Shown here one piece after another: positions 1 through 5,998 of a stretch of DNA of 13,232 bases. Source of the stretch: Cytophagales bacterium (GTDB lineage Bacteria > Bacteroidota > Bacteroidia > Cytophagales > Cyclobacteriaceae); NCBI GenBank assembly GCA_003504855.1, contig DNZD01000304.1:1-13232 (forward strand). The letters are read 5' to 3'. A program made the position numbers and the translations under genes. The notes beneath the pieces were generated by a model that searched no databases, was not told the DNA's origin, and was given only the letters and a program-made list of their open reading frames with translations. Position 1 is the stretch's first letter, and the number at the start of each line of letters is the position of its first letter.

Positions 1-413
1 ACTTTGTAGTCGGTTTCTTTGAAATCGGGACCCACAATCCACCCGATGTGTGAATACCAGAAGCCATAGATCTTCATGGAGTGCGGATCTTTGGGTGTGT
101 CGCTGTAGCGATGATGGTGGCGGTGATGGGCAGCCCACCACAGCGCGCCCTTCTGGGCAGAGGTTTGTGCCATGAAGGCAATAATAAATTGAAACCAGCG
201 CGAGGTCTTGTAGGATTTGTGTGCAAAGTAGCGGTGGTAGCCACCCGTGATCCAGAACATGCGGTAGAAGTAGAAGAATGCACACATCAGCCAATCGAAC
301 CAGGTGGCACCAGTGTACAAGGCACCCAATGGCAGGAGATGAACAATGATAAATGCAATCTCCTGAGCGAGGATAGGCTTGTTGCGAACTTCAGGTTGTA
401 AGGCAGTTTCCAT
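1..413 (-). CDS. Acyl-CoA / fatty acid desaturase (delta-9 type), N-terminal part
   Basis: The reading frame opens at an ATG (413-411) and is still open at the left edge, so only about 137 N-terminal residues are present. It reads as an integral-membrane di-iron desaturase that would introduce a double bond into a saturated acyl chain. The first histidine box is HRYFAH (residues 60-65) and the second is HHRHHH (96-101), followed by RYSDTPKDPHS, a hallmark of stearoyl-CoA-desaturase-like proteins. Hydrophobic stretches at about residues 19-35 and 40-58 fit membrane segments. The third histidine box lies beyond the window. A well-formed promoter lies 55-90 bases upstream of the start. The gene is divergent from an ECF sigma factor gene, beyond which lies a second desaturase. 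The family is confident; the exact substrate (acyl-CoA, acyl-lipid or acyl-ACP) and bond position cannot be told from sequence. Confidence 0.93.
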   Translation of the reverse strand, partial: METALQPEVRNKPILAQEIAFIIVHLLPLGALYTGATWFDWLMCAFFYFYRMFWITGGYHRYFAHKSYKTSRWFQFIIAFMAQTSAQKGALWWAAHHRHHHRYSDTPKDPHSMKIYGFWYSHIGWIVGPDFKETDYK

Positions 414-426
414 GAGTTGGTTCAGA

Positions 427-458
427 TGTTCACGACAACGCTTCAATACATGTGAACA
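427..458. repeat. Inverted repeat TGTTCAC-N18-GTGAACA in desaturase leader
   Basis: A perfect 7-base inverted repeat, TGTTCAC (427-433) and GTGAACA (452-458), lies between the predicted transcription start and the start codon of the left desaturase. It could be a regulator site or an RNA hairpin in the leader. The 18-base spacing and short arms make chance possible. The core GTTCACA also occurs before the second desaturase (1264-1270). Confidence 0.4.
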
Positions 459-467
459 ATCGTTCCA

Positions 468-501
468 CAAAAGTAATTCATTCCTCACGATGGACCGCAA
501 A
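468..501 (-). promoter_or_regulatory. Housekeeping-type promoter of the left desaturase
   Basis: On the minus strand the -7 box is TACTTTTG (475-468), an exact match to the Bacteroidota TAnnTTTG consensus. A TTTG -33 element (501-498) lies 22 bases upstream, within the spacing known for this sigma factor class. Transcription would start near 461-464, giving a leader of about 50 bases. Confidence 0.65.
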
Positions 502-571
502 AACGAAGTTTGGCCCGAACGCCTGTAAGGGTCCGATCATATAATTTTCCCTGAAAACGCTCGTTTTAACG

Positions 572-579
572 TATATTTG
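572..579 (+). promoter_or_regulatory. -7 promoter box of the ECF sigma factor gene
   Basis: TATATTTG is an exact match to TAnnTTTG and lies 9 bases before the chosen ATG at 589. No good -33 TTTG is seen; TTTTC at 545-549 is the nearest candidate. If the box is used, transcription starts at about 583-586, leaving a leader of only a few bases. Confidence 0.5.
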
Positions 580-588
580 CTTCTTGTT

Positions 589-1209
589 ATGAACCACGCT
601 CAGGCCATTTCATTGTATCAGCCCACGCTCCAGTCGATCGCGTACAATTTGTTGCGCTCCAAAGCGGATGCAGAGGACATTGTACAGGAGACTTTCCTCA
701 AATGGCTAACCGTTGAGACGGGCAAAATCGAGAACACGAAGGCGTATCTCATCAAGGCCGTAACAAATAATTGCCTGAATCACCTGGCATCACTCAAAAG
801 GAAGAAGGAGTTGTACATTGATTCTATCAATGTGACGGAGTTCATCCATAAGTTGAAAGAAAATAACTTTTCCCACCTTGATCTGGAGGCCGATTTGCAG
901 CACGCCATGAAGGTAATGCATGCAAAATTGGAACCGCTGGAGCGTGCAGTGTACCTGCTTAAGGAGGTATTTGACTTCGATTACGAGTCGTTGCAGGTAG
1001 CTCTGGACAAGAAGAAAGACCATTGCCGTCAGTTGGTGTGTCGGGCCAAAAAGAAGCTGAGCGAGGAGACTTCACGCATGCATTTTGACCTCCCGGATGC
1101 ATCATCTCTGCTGGCTAGTTTCAAGCGCGCCTGTGATTTGGGCAACCCTGAGGAACTGGTCCAGGAGCTCAAAAAGAGCGTTTTGGCGGCCCCGGCCAAG
1201 AAATCCTGA
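589..1209 (+). CDS. ECF41/SigJ-like RNA polymerase sigma factor with shortened C-terminal extension
   Basis: This 206-residue protein is a group 4 sigma factor. Region 2 covers about residues 5-72 with the typical AEDIVQETFLKWL (28-40). Region 4 covers about 105-160, with LEPLERAVYLLKEVFDFDY followed by CRQLVCRAKKKL, a wording characteristic of the ECF41/SigJ group. After region 4 a tail of about 45 residues (MHFDLPDASSLLASFKRACD...) resembles the first helix of the SnoaL-like domain that ECF41 proteins carry, but it stops there; the WLPEP linker and DGGGK motif known in that group are absent. No anti-sigma gene is adjacent, which fits a group controlled by its own tail. The ATG at 589 was chosen over an upstream TTG at 577 because that TTG forms part of the predicted -7 box and region 2 begins directly after the ATG. 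The desaturase gene follows 78 bases downstream. ECF identity is very likely; the ECF41 assignment is inference from motifs. Confidence 0.9.
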   Translation: MNHAQAISLYQPTLQSIAYNLLRSKADAEDIVQETFLKWLTVETGKIENTKAYLIKAVTNNCLNHLASLKRKKELYIDSINVTEFIHKLKENNFSHLDLEADLQHAMKVMHAKLEPLERAVYLLKEVFDFDYESLQVALDKKKDHCRQLVCRAKKKLSEETSRMHFDLPDASSLLASFKRACDLGNPEELVQELKKSVLAAPAKKS

Positions 1210-1227
1210 AATATTTTTCCCTGATTT

Positions 1228-1253
1228 TGTCACAACCGGCGAGTCAACCTGTC
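1228..1253 (+). promoter_or_regulatory. Candidate ECF41-type promoter upstream of the second desaturase
   Basis: TGTCACA (1228-1234) exactly matches the -35 motif I recall for ECF41 sigma factors. It is followed after 15 bases by TGTC (1250-1253), one mismatch from the expected CGTC -10 box at about 16 bases. It lies in the 78-base gap between the sigma factor gene and the desaturase. No TAnnTTTG box was found for the desaturase. An exact seven-base match on the right strand in so short a gap is unlikely by chance (under 1 percent), but the spacing and -10 match are imperfect. Confidence 0.45.
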
Positions 1254-1256
1254 TTG

Positions 1257-1280
1257 CAGGTAAGTTCACAACTTAACCTG
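1257..1280. repeat. Imperfect inverted repeat just before the second desaturase start
   Basis: The left arm CAGGTAAGTT (1257-1266) and the right arm AACTT-a-ACCTG (1270-1280) form a 10-base-pair stem with one bulged A and a 3-base loop. It ends 7 bases before the ATG at 1288. It could be an operator or a leader hairpin that affects translation. There is no T-run after it, so it is not an intrinsic terminator. Confidence 0.5.
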
Positions 1281-1287
1281 ATTTAGC

Positions 1288-2058
1288 ATGCTTATCATTC
1301 TCTCATTTTTTGTAGCGCACTGGTACCTGTCGCTCTTTTTTCAGACGTTTTTCCTGCACCGCTACGCCGCGCACAAGGCCTTTACCATGAGCCCGTTTAC
1401 GGAGAAGGTCTTCTTCGTACTGACCTGGATTTTTCAAGGCTCCAATTATCTGAGCCCTTTTGGATATGGTGTGATGCACCGTATGCACCACGCTTTTGCT
1501 GACACTGAAAATGATCCGCACTCACCGAAATATGATGAGACCATCTGGAACATGATGTGGAAGACCAAGACCATCTATTCATCCATTGCCGGAGGCAGGT
1601 ATGTTCCGGAATCCCGTTTTACTGAGGGTGTACCTCAATGGGAGGCCTTTGACAAATTTGCCCGCTCGTGGCCGTCACGGTTGTTTTGGGGAGCGTTATA
1701 TGTGGCATTCTATGTTGCCTTCGCCCCTTCAGCCTGGTATTTCCTGTTGTTGCCGGTCCACTTCCTGATGAGCCCCATCCACGGTGCCATTATCAACTGG
1801 TTTGCCCACAAATATGGTTACCGCAATTTTGAAGTAGGAGACACCTCACGCAATTTTCTCCCCGTGGATTTTCTCATGATGGGCGAAAGCTACCACAACA
1901 ACCACCACAAACATGGCTCACGTCCAAACTTCGGTGGTTTCCGTTGGCATGAAATTGATCCTACGTATCAGGTCATCAAGGTGCTGAACAAGCTTGGTGT
2001 GATTGATATGGTGAAACAAAAGCATATCAAGATTGAGCCGATACAAAAGGCAGCTTAA
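1288..2058 (+). CDS. Membrane fatty acid desaturase (OLE1/stearoyl-CoA desaturase family)
   Basis: The 256-residue protein carries all three histidine boxes of di-iron membrane desaturases: HRYAAH (24-29), HRMHH (64-68) and HNNHH (203-207). The second box is followed by DTENDPHSPKYDE, as in delta-9 enzymes. Hydrophobic segments at about 1-22, 40-60 and 133-165 fit the membrane-embedded fold. It would insert a double bond into a fatty acyl chain and so alter membrane fluidity; substrate and regiospecificity are not visible. It is compact, with almost no N-terminal extension before the first membrane segment. It lies directly downstream of the ECF sigma factor gene on the same strand and ends at an intrinsic terminator, so the two form a natural unit. 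It differs clearly in sequence from the left desaturase, so this is not a recent tandem duplication. Confidence 0.95.
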   Translation: MLIILSFFVAHWYLSLFFQTFFLHRYAAHKAFTMSPFTEKVFFVLTWIFQGSNYLSPFGYGVMHRMHHAFADTENDPHSPKYDETIWNMMWKTKTIYSSIAGGRYVPESRFTEGVPQWEAFDKFARSWPSRLFWGALYVAFYVAFAPSAWYFLLLPVHFLMSPIHGAIINWFAHKYGYRNFEVGDTSRNFLPVDFLMMGESYHNNHHKHGSRPNFGGFRWHEIDPTYQVIKVLNKLGVIDMVKQKHIKIEPIQKAA

Positions 2059-2078
2059 TTTATTTTGGCATATGAATG

Positions 2079-2105
2079 AGCCCTGGTAACAGCCAGGGCT
2101 TTTTT
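2079..2105 (+). terminator. Rho-independent terminator after the second desaturase
   Basis: A perfect 8-base-pair stem, AGCCCTGG (2079-2086) with CCAGGGCT (2093-2100), encloses a 6-base loop and runs into a T-tract (2100-2105). It lies 20 bases after the desaturase stop codon and closes the sigma factor-desaturase unit before the peptidase gene. Confidence 0.93.
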
Positions 2106-2175
2106 GTTGCGGTCTGCGACGGAAGGCTTTCATATTTATTCGGTATTTTCACATTCTCAAAAACCCCTTGTACAT

Positions 2176-4308
2176 ATGAAATACATTGCGCTTGGTTTAC
2201 TGGTTGTGCTTGCGTCTTGCTCTACGAAACAAGAGACAGCTCCTGTTTCACAGTACCCCGTCACCGAAAAAGGTAACGTGGTGGATACCATTTTCGGTAC
2301 TCCGGTGGCTGATCCTTATCGCTGGCTGGAAGATGACACTACGAAGAAAACAGCAGCATGGGTAGCTTCACAAAATGAAGTGACCTTCAAGTACCTGTCC
2401 ACCATCCCATTTCGTGACGCTGTGCGCAAGCGATTGGATGAAGTACAGAACTATGAACGACTTTCTGCCCCTCACCGTGAGGGTGAATACTATTACTATT
2501 CTAAAAATTCCGGTTTGCAGAACCACAACGTGCAGTACCGCAAGAAGGGAGCTGATGGAGCAGAGGAAGTGTTCCTCGATCCGAACGGATTTTCAGCTGA
2601 TGGTACAACGGCACTGGGGGGGATGGCTTTCACCAGTGATGGATCGCTGGTAGCATGTCTTATTCAGGAGGGTGGTTCTGATTGGCGTAAAGCTGTGGTG
2701 ATGAAAACCTCCGACAAATCATTGGTTGGAGATACCCTCAAGGACCTCAAGTTTACGGGTATCGCCTGGCGCGGCAATGAGGGATTCTACTACAGCAGCT
2801 ACGACAAGCCCAAAGGTTCAGAGCTTTCAGCAAAGACCCAGGAGCATAAAATCTACTTCCACAAGCTGGGAACGGCGCAAAAGAGCGATCAATTGATATT
2901 TGGCGGATCTGCCACTCCACGTCGTTATGCCGGAGCCGGACTGACAGAAGATGAACGTTTCCTCATCATTACTGCATCGCAGAGCACTACCGGCAATGAA
3001 CTTTATGTTCAGGACCTCAAGGATCCCAAGGGCAAGCTCGTACAGGTAGTGTCCAATTTTGACAACAACCACAACGTGATCGACAACGACGGCAAGCGCC
3101 TGATCATACAAACCAACCTCAACGCACCGAATGATCGCATCGTGTCTGTTGATTTTTCAAAGCCCACACCCGAAAACTGGAAAGACCTGGTGCCTGAGAC
3201 GGACAATGCCATGCAAGGTGTTTCCACGGCAGGCAGGAAATTGTTCGTGAATTACCTGAAAGATGCCAGCACATTTGTACGTCAATATGATTATAACGGT
3301 AAGCTGGAGCGCGACATCGAGTTGCCCGGCATCGGTTCTGCCGGTGGATTTGGCGGCCGCGTGACTGAGCAGGAAGTGTATTACTCATTCACTTCATTTA
3401 CAACGCCCACATCTATTTACAAATTTGATATTGCTTCCGGCAAATCGGCATTGTATGCCCAGCCCAAGGTTGACTTTGACCCCGCGGCATATGAAACCAA
3501 GCAGGTATTTTACCCCAGTGAGGATGGTACAAAGATTCCTATGTTCATTGTCTACAAGAAAGGCATTGAATTGAATGGCAAGAACCCCACCTGGCTTTAT
3601 GCGTATGGTGGCTTTGGCATCAGCCTGACACCAGGATTCAGTACATCGCGTGTGGTGTGGTTGGAGAATGGTGGCATTTTTGCACAGCCTAACCTCCGTG
3701 GCGGTGGTGAATACGGCGAGAAGTGGCACGACGCCGGACGGCAAATGAACAAACAAAATGTGTTTGACGACTTTATTGCTGCAGGCGAGTATCTGATTCA
3801 GGAGAAATATACATCATCCGAATATCTCGCTGTAGTTGGTGGATCCAATGGCGGTCTGCTCGTTGGCGCTACGATGACCCAGCGCCCTGACCTGATGAAG
3901 GTTGCGTTACCAGCGGTCGGTGTAATGGATATGCTGCGTTATCATAAGTTCACGGCAGGTGCCGGATGGAAGTATGACTATGGTACAGCCGATGATTCAA
4001 AGGAAATGTTTGAATACATCCTGAAGTATTCACCAGTCAACGCCCTGAAGCCGGGTACCAAGTATCCGGCCACGCTGATCACCACTGCTGATCACGACGA
4101 CCGTGTGGTGCCATCGCATTCATTCAAGTTTGCGGCTACCCTGCAAGAGGCGAACGCTGGTCCTAATCCGCAGCTGATACGTGTTGACACAAAGTCAGGA
4201 CACGGATCGTCAAATCTGTCAAAAGCACTGGATTCAATGGCAGATCAATTTGCTTTTACATGGTACAGCATGGGCGTGATTCCTCCAGTGGCCAAGAAGT
4301 CGATGTAA
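2176..4308 (+). CDS. Prolyl oligopeptidase family serine peptidase (S9A), lipoprotein
   Basis: This 710-residue enzyme would cleave proline-containing peptides on the carboxyl side of proline. The N-terminus is a lipoprotein signal with lipobox LASC (Cys about 15), so it is probably lipid-anchored in the periplasm. The mature protein opens with the family signature DTIFGTPVADPYRWLED, followed by a beta-propeller region (about 80-430) and a C-terminal alpha/beta-hydrolase domain. The catalytic triad is visible: Ser557 in GGSNGGLL, Asp641 in DHDDRVVP, and His676 in SGHGSS. Length and residue spacing match the family closely (porcine POP is 710 residues with S554, D641, H680). The ATG at 2176 was chosen over an upstream TTG at 2104 because only it gives the signal peptide. 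A GNAT gene follows after 3 bases. A role in peptide nutrition is likely but inferred. Confidence 0.96.
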   Translation: MKYIALGLLVVLASCSTKQETAPVSQYPVTEKGNVVDTIFGTPVADPYRWLEDDTTKKTAAWVASQNEVTFKYLSTIPFRDAVRKRLDEVQNYERLSAPHREGEYYYYSKNSGLQNHNVQYRKKGADGAEEVFLDPNGFSADGTTALGGMAFTSDGSLVACLIQEGGSDWRKAVVMKTSDKSLVGDTLKDLKFTGIAWRGNEGFYYSSYDKPKGSELSAKTQEHKIYFHKLGTAQKSDQLIFGGSATPRRYAGAGLTEDERFLIITASQSTTGNELYVQDLKDPKGKLVQVVSNFDNNHNVIDNDGKRLIIQTNLNAPNDRIVSVDFSKPTPENWKDLVPETDNAMQGVSTAGRKLFVNYLKDASTFVRQYDYNGKLERDIELPGIGSAGGFGGRVTEQEVYYSFTSFTTPTSIYKFDIASGKSALYAQPKVDFDPAAYETKQVFYPSEDGTKIPMFIVYKKGIELNGKNPTWLYAYGGFGISLTPGFSTSRVVWLENGGIFAQPNLRGGGEYGEKWHDAGRQMNKQNVFDDFIAAGEYLIQEKYTSSEYLAVVGGSNGGLLVGATMTQRPDLMKVALPAVGVMDMLRYHKFTAGAGWKYDYGTADDSKEMFEYILKYSPVNALKPGTKYPATLITTADHDDRVVPSHSFKFAATLQEANAGPNPQLIRVDTKSGHGSSNLSKALDSMADQFAFTWYSMGVIPPVAKKSM

Positions 4309-4311
4309 GAC

Positions 4312-4803
4312 ATGGGTAAAATCAACATTCGCACCGGGGTGAAGGGTGACCTTCCCCGGGTGCTTGAATTAATCAAGGAACTGGCCGAGTTTGAGCGCGC
4401 GCCCCACGAAGTAATCAACACAGTCGCGCTCATGGAGGAGGATGGATTCGGTCCCAATCCCATTTATTGGTTCTTTGTGGCGGAGCAGGATGGACACATT
4501 GTCGGCCTATCCCTGTACTATTGGCGTTATTCTACCTGGAAAGGGAAGCGACTGTATCTGGAGGACATCATAGTAACTGCCTCTGAGCGCGGTAAAGGCT
4601 ATGGCAAGTTGTTGTTTGATCGCACGATGCAGCACGCCATACAGCAGCCGAACTGCAGTGGGATGATGTGGCAGGTGTTGGAGTGGAATGAACCGGCCAT
4701 TAAGTTTTATAAAAAGTACGGTGCCAAACTTGACGACGAGTGGACGAACTGCAACCTGGAGCGAAGCCAGATGGAGCAGTTGATGGCACCTCCTAAAAAA
4801 TGA
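4312..4803 (+). CDS. GNAT N-acetyltransferase, spermidine/spermine acetyltransferase-like
   Basis: This 163-residue protein is a single GNAT domain that would transfer acetyl from acetyl-CoA to an amine. The N-terminus has LIKELAEFERAP and EEDGFG, as in SSAT/diamine acetyltransferases. The acetyl-CoA-binding motif is ERGKGYGKLL (92-101). The C-terminal EWNEPAIKFYKKYGA closely matches the SSAT signature. Polyamines, thialysine or related amines are plausible substrates; the exact one cannot be read. The start codon is 3 bases after the peptidase stop, so the two are very probably cotranscribed. Its 3' end overlaps the convergent beta-propeller gene by 11 bases (4793-4803), with no terminator visible between them. 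Confidence 0.92.
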   Translation: MGKINIRTGVKGDLPRVLELIKELAEFERAPHEVINTVALMEEDGFGPNPIYWFFVAEQDGHIVGLSLYYWRYSTWKGKRLYLEDIIVTASERGKGYGKLLFDRTMQHAIQQPNCSGMMWQVLEWNEPAIKFYKKYGAKLDDEWTNCNLERSQMEQLMAPPKK

Positions 4804-5629
4804 TACGCTGACCGCTGGCAGTGATTTTCTCGACCCGAACCTCATTGGTATTTGAGTACTCAAGAATCCAGAAGTCGCCATTGGGGGCCAGCAATGTTCC
4901 TGCTGGTGACCAGGGTGCTCTGGTTTCTGCAACAATACTCTTCTTATTCCCTTTGTACTTGCGCACCTTACGACTGCTGAAGTCAGCTACAAAGACTGTT
5001 TGATCACGATCAAGACTCAGTCCGCTGATGTAGTGATCATCGCGATTCGAGGACAAAGATAGCTCTGGTATGTTGGGACTTATCATGGAGATCTGACCGT
5101 TTACATCCATTTTCTTCAAGTCCTGATCATCGATGAAATAAACGGTGCCTTCCGGTGAAACCGTCATCCACCTGATTTTCTTCATGCAAAGATTGCCCAG
5201 GGTGGAAATACTTCCATCGGCATTCCTGCGCATGATTTTTTGACATGGTCCAGGTGCCCCTGCCCAGTACATGCGTCCGAGTTGGTCCCGATTAAAACTG
5301 TAGTTGGTAAGAAATCCCCGTGTGTTGGGAATCAGTTTTTCGAATTGGCCGGTTGCATTCAGCCGCCAGGTAAAATGACCCCAGCTGTTGGATGCGTCGC
5401 CGTCCGACCATAGATGTTCTCCATACAAATTGTCGTTACTGTCAATAAAGAGTTCGTGAGAATGTACGTTGGGTACGGCTATTGTTTTTGTCCCCGCCGG
5501 AGTAATCTTCCAGACTTGTTTTAAGTCACTGTAATAAACATTGCCCTTGCTGTCCATCAGGATGCTTACGCTGGGATGAGCCTGAGACAAAGCGGGTAGT
5601 AGCCAAAGCAAAATTATGAGCCGACGCAT
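4793..5629 (-). CDS. Exported beta-propeller (NHL/SMP-30-like) protein of unknown function
   Basis: The 278-residue protein starts with a clear signal peptide (MRRLIILLWLLPALSQA, cleavage likely after Ala17), so it is exported. The rest is built of repeated beta-blade units with patterns such as DSKGNVYYSD, DSNDNLYGE, SPEGTVYFIDD, DRDQTVFVAD and APNGDFWILE, spaced about 40-50 residues. This fits a six-bladed NHL-like propeller. No catalytic residues of a lactonase or peptidase were recognised. It is the last gene of a minus-strand run, 32 bases after the DUF4286 gene; that gap contains the short repeat ACCGG-N9-CCGGT (5638-5656). Function is unknown; a sugar-, protein- or ligand-binding scaffold is possible. 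Confidence 0.85.
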   Translation of the reverse strand: MRRLIILLWLLPALSQAHPSVSILMDSKGNVYYSDLKQVWKITPAGTKTIAVPNVHSHELFIDSNDNLYGEHLWSDGDASNSWGHFTWRLNATGQFEKLIPNTRGFLTNYSFNRDQLGRMYWAGAPGPCQKIMRRNADGSISTLGNLCMKKIRWMTVSPEGTVYFIDDQDLKKMDVNGQISMISPNIPELSLSSNRDDHYISGLSLDRDQTVFVADFSSRKVRKYKGNKKSIVAETRAPWSPAGTLLAPNGDFWILEYSNTNEVRVEKITASGQRIIF

Positions 5630-5661
5630 AGGCAGATACCGGCTAACGGGACCGGTTCGAA

Positions 5662-5964
5662 TCAGATTTCTTCGAGCAAGGTTCTAAAGGCAGCCTGCTG
5701 TTCTCCAAATTTTTTGTTCACCTCTTCACGGAGTGCCGGAGCAAATTCTTCCAGGTAGCGTTCAATTTCGTTGAGAGAGACGGCAGAGTACTGAATGGCA
5801 TAGGAAACGGTTTCCTCAGTATCGGTGGTCAGAATCTTGTACATTTTGTGCCCAAGAAACATGTTGGTGCGCATCACATCAGGTATGTGTATCTCCCGCA
5901 TCCACACGAGCCAGTCCTGCTCGATTCTTTTGTCAACACCTACTGTTACGTTATAGATAATCAT
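5662..5964 (-). CDS. DUF4286 family protein
   Basis: This small cytosolic protein of 100 residues matches the DUF4286 family, which I know mainly from Bacteroidota. The match includes the N-terminal MIIYNVTVGVD, the central DWLVWMREIHIPDVM and SYAIQYSA, and the C-terminal KKFGEQQAAFRTLLEEI. The fold looks like a ferredoxin-like alpha/beta dimer, but no enzyme residues are evident and the function is unknown. The ATG at 5964-5962 was chosen over a TTG at 5979 because the extra residues are encoded inside a predicted -7 promoter box and family members start with MIIYN. The gene sits between the EamA transporter and the beta-propeller gene and appears to have its own promoter. Confidence 0.92.
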   Translation of the reverse strand: MIIYNVTVGVDKRIEQDWLVWMREIHIPDVMRTNMFLGHKMYKILTTDTEETVSYAIQYSAVSLNEIERYLEEFAPALREEVNKKFGEQQAAFRTLLEEI

Positions 5965-5967
5965 ACC

Positions 5968-5998
5968 CAAAAATACCAATAGGGATAGTTATCCCCAA
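5968..5998 (-). promoter_or_regulatory. Promoter of the DUF4286 gene, predicted leaderless
   Basis: On the minus strand, TTG (5998-5996) and TATTTTTG (5975-5968) are separated by 20 bases, an excellent match to the TTG-N17-23-TAnnTTTG consensus. The ATG begins only 3 bases after the -7 box, so transcription would start at or beside the start codon. The promoter fills the 34-base gap after the EamA stop codon. Confidence 0.65.
5982..5995. repeat. Palindrome GGGATA-N2-TATCCC in the DUF4286 promoter spacer
   Basis: A perfect 6+6 palindrome lies exactly between the -33 and -7 elements, a position where a bound repressor would block the polymerase. With a 2-base centre it is a poor RNA hairpin and more likely a protein-binding site. 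The regulator is unknown. Confidence 0.5.

Noticed and set aside
81..401. A 106-codon plus-strand open frame at the left edge
   Set aside because: It is antisense to the left desaturase, whose histidine boxes are unmistakable on the minus strand.
1085..1276. A possible frameshifted remainder of the SnoaL-like domain after the sigma factor
   Set aside because: The alternative frame's translation (Trp-, Arg- and Ser-rich) has no SnoaL features, so the short tail is probably the true end.
4507..4935. A 142-codon minus-strand open frame opposite the GNAT gene
   Set aside because: It overlaps two supported genes in other frames and shows no domain features.
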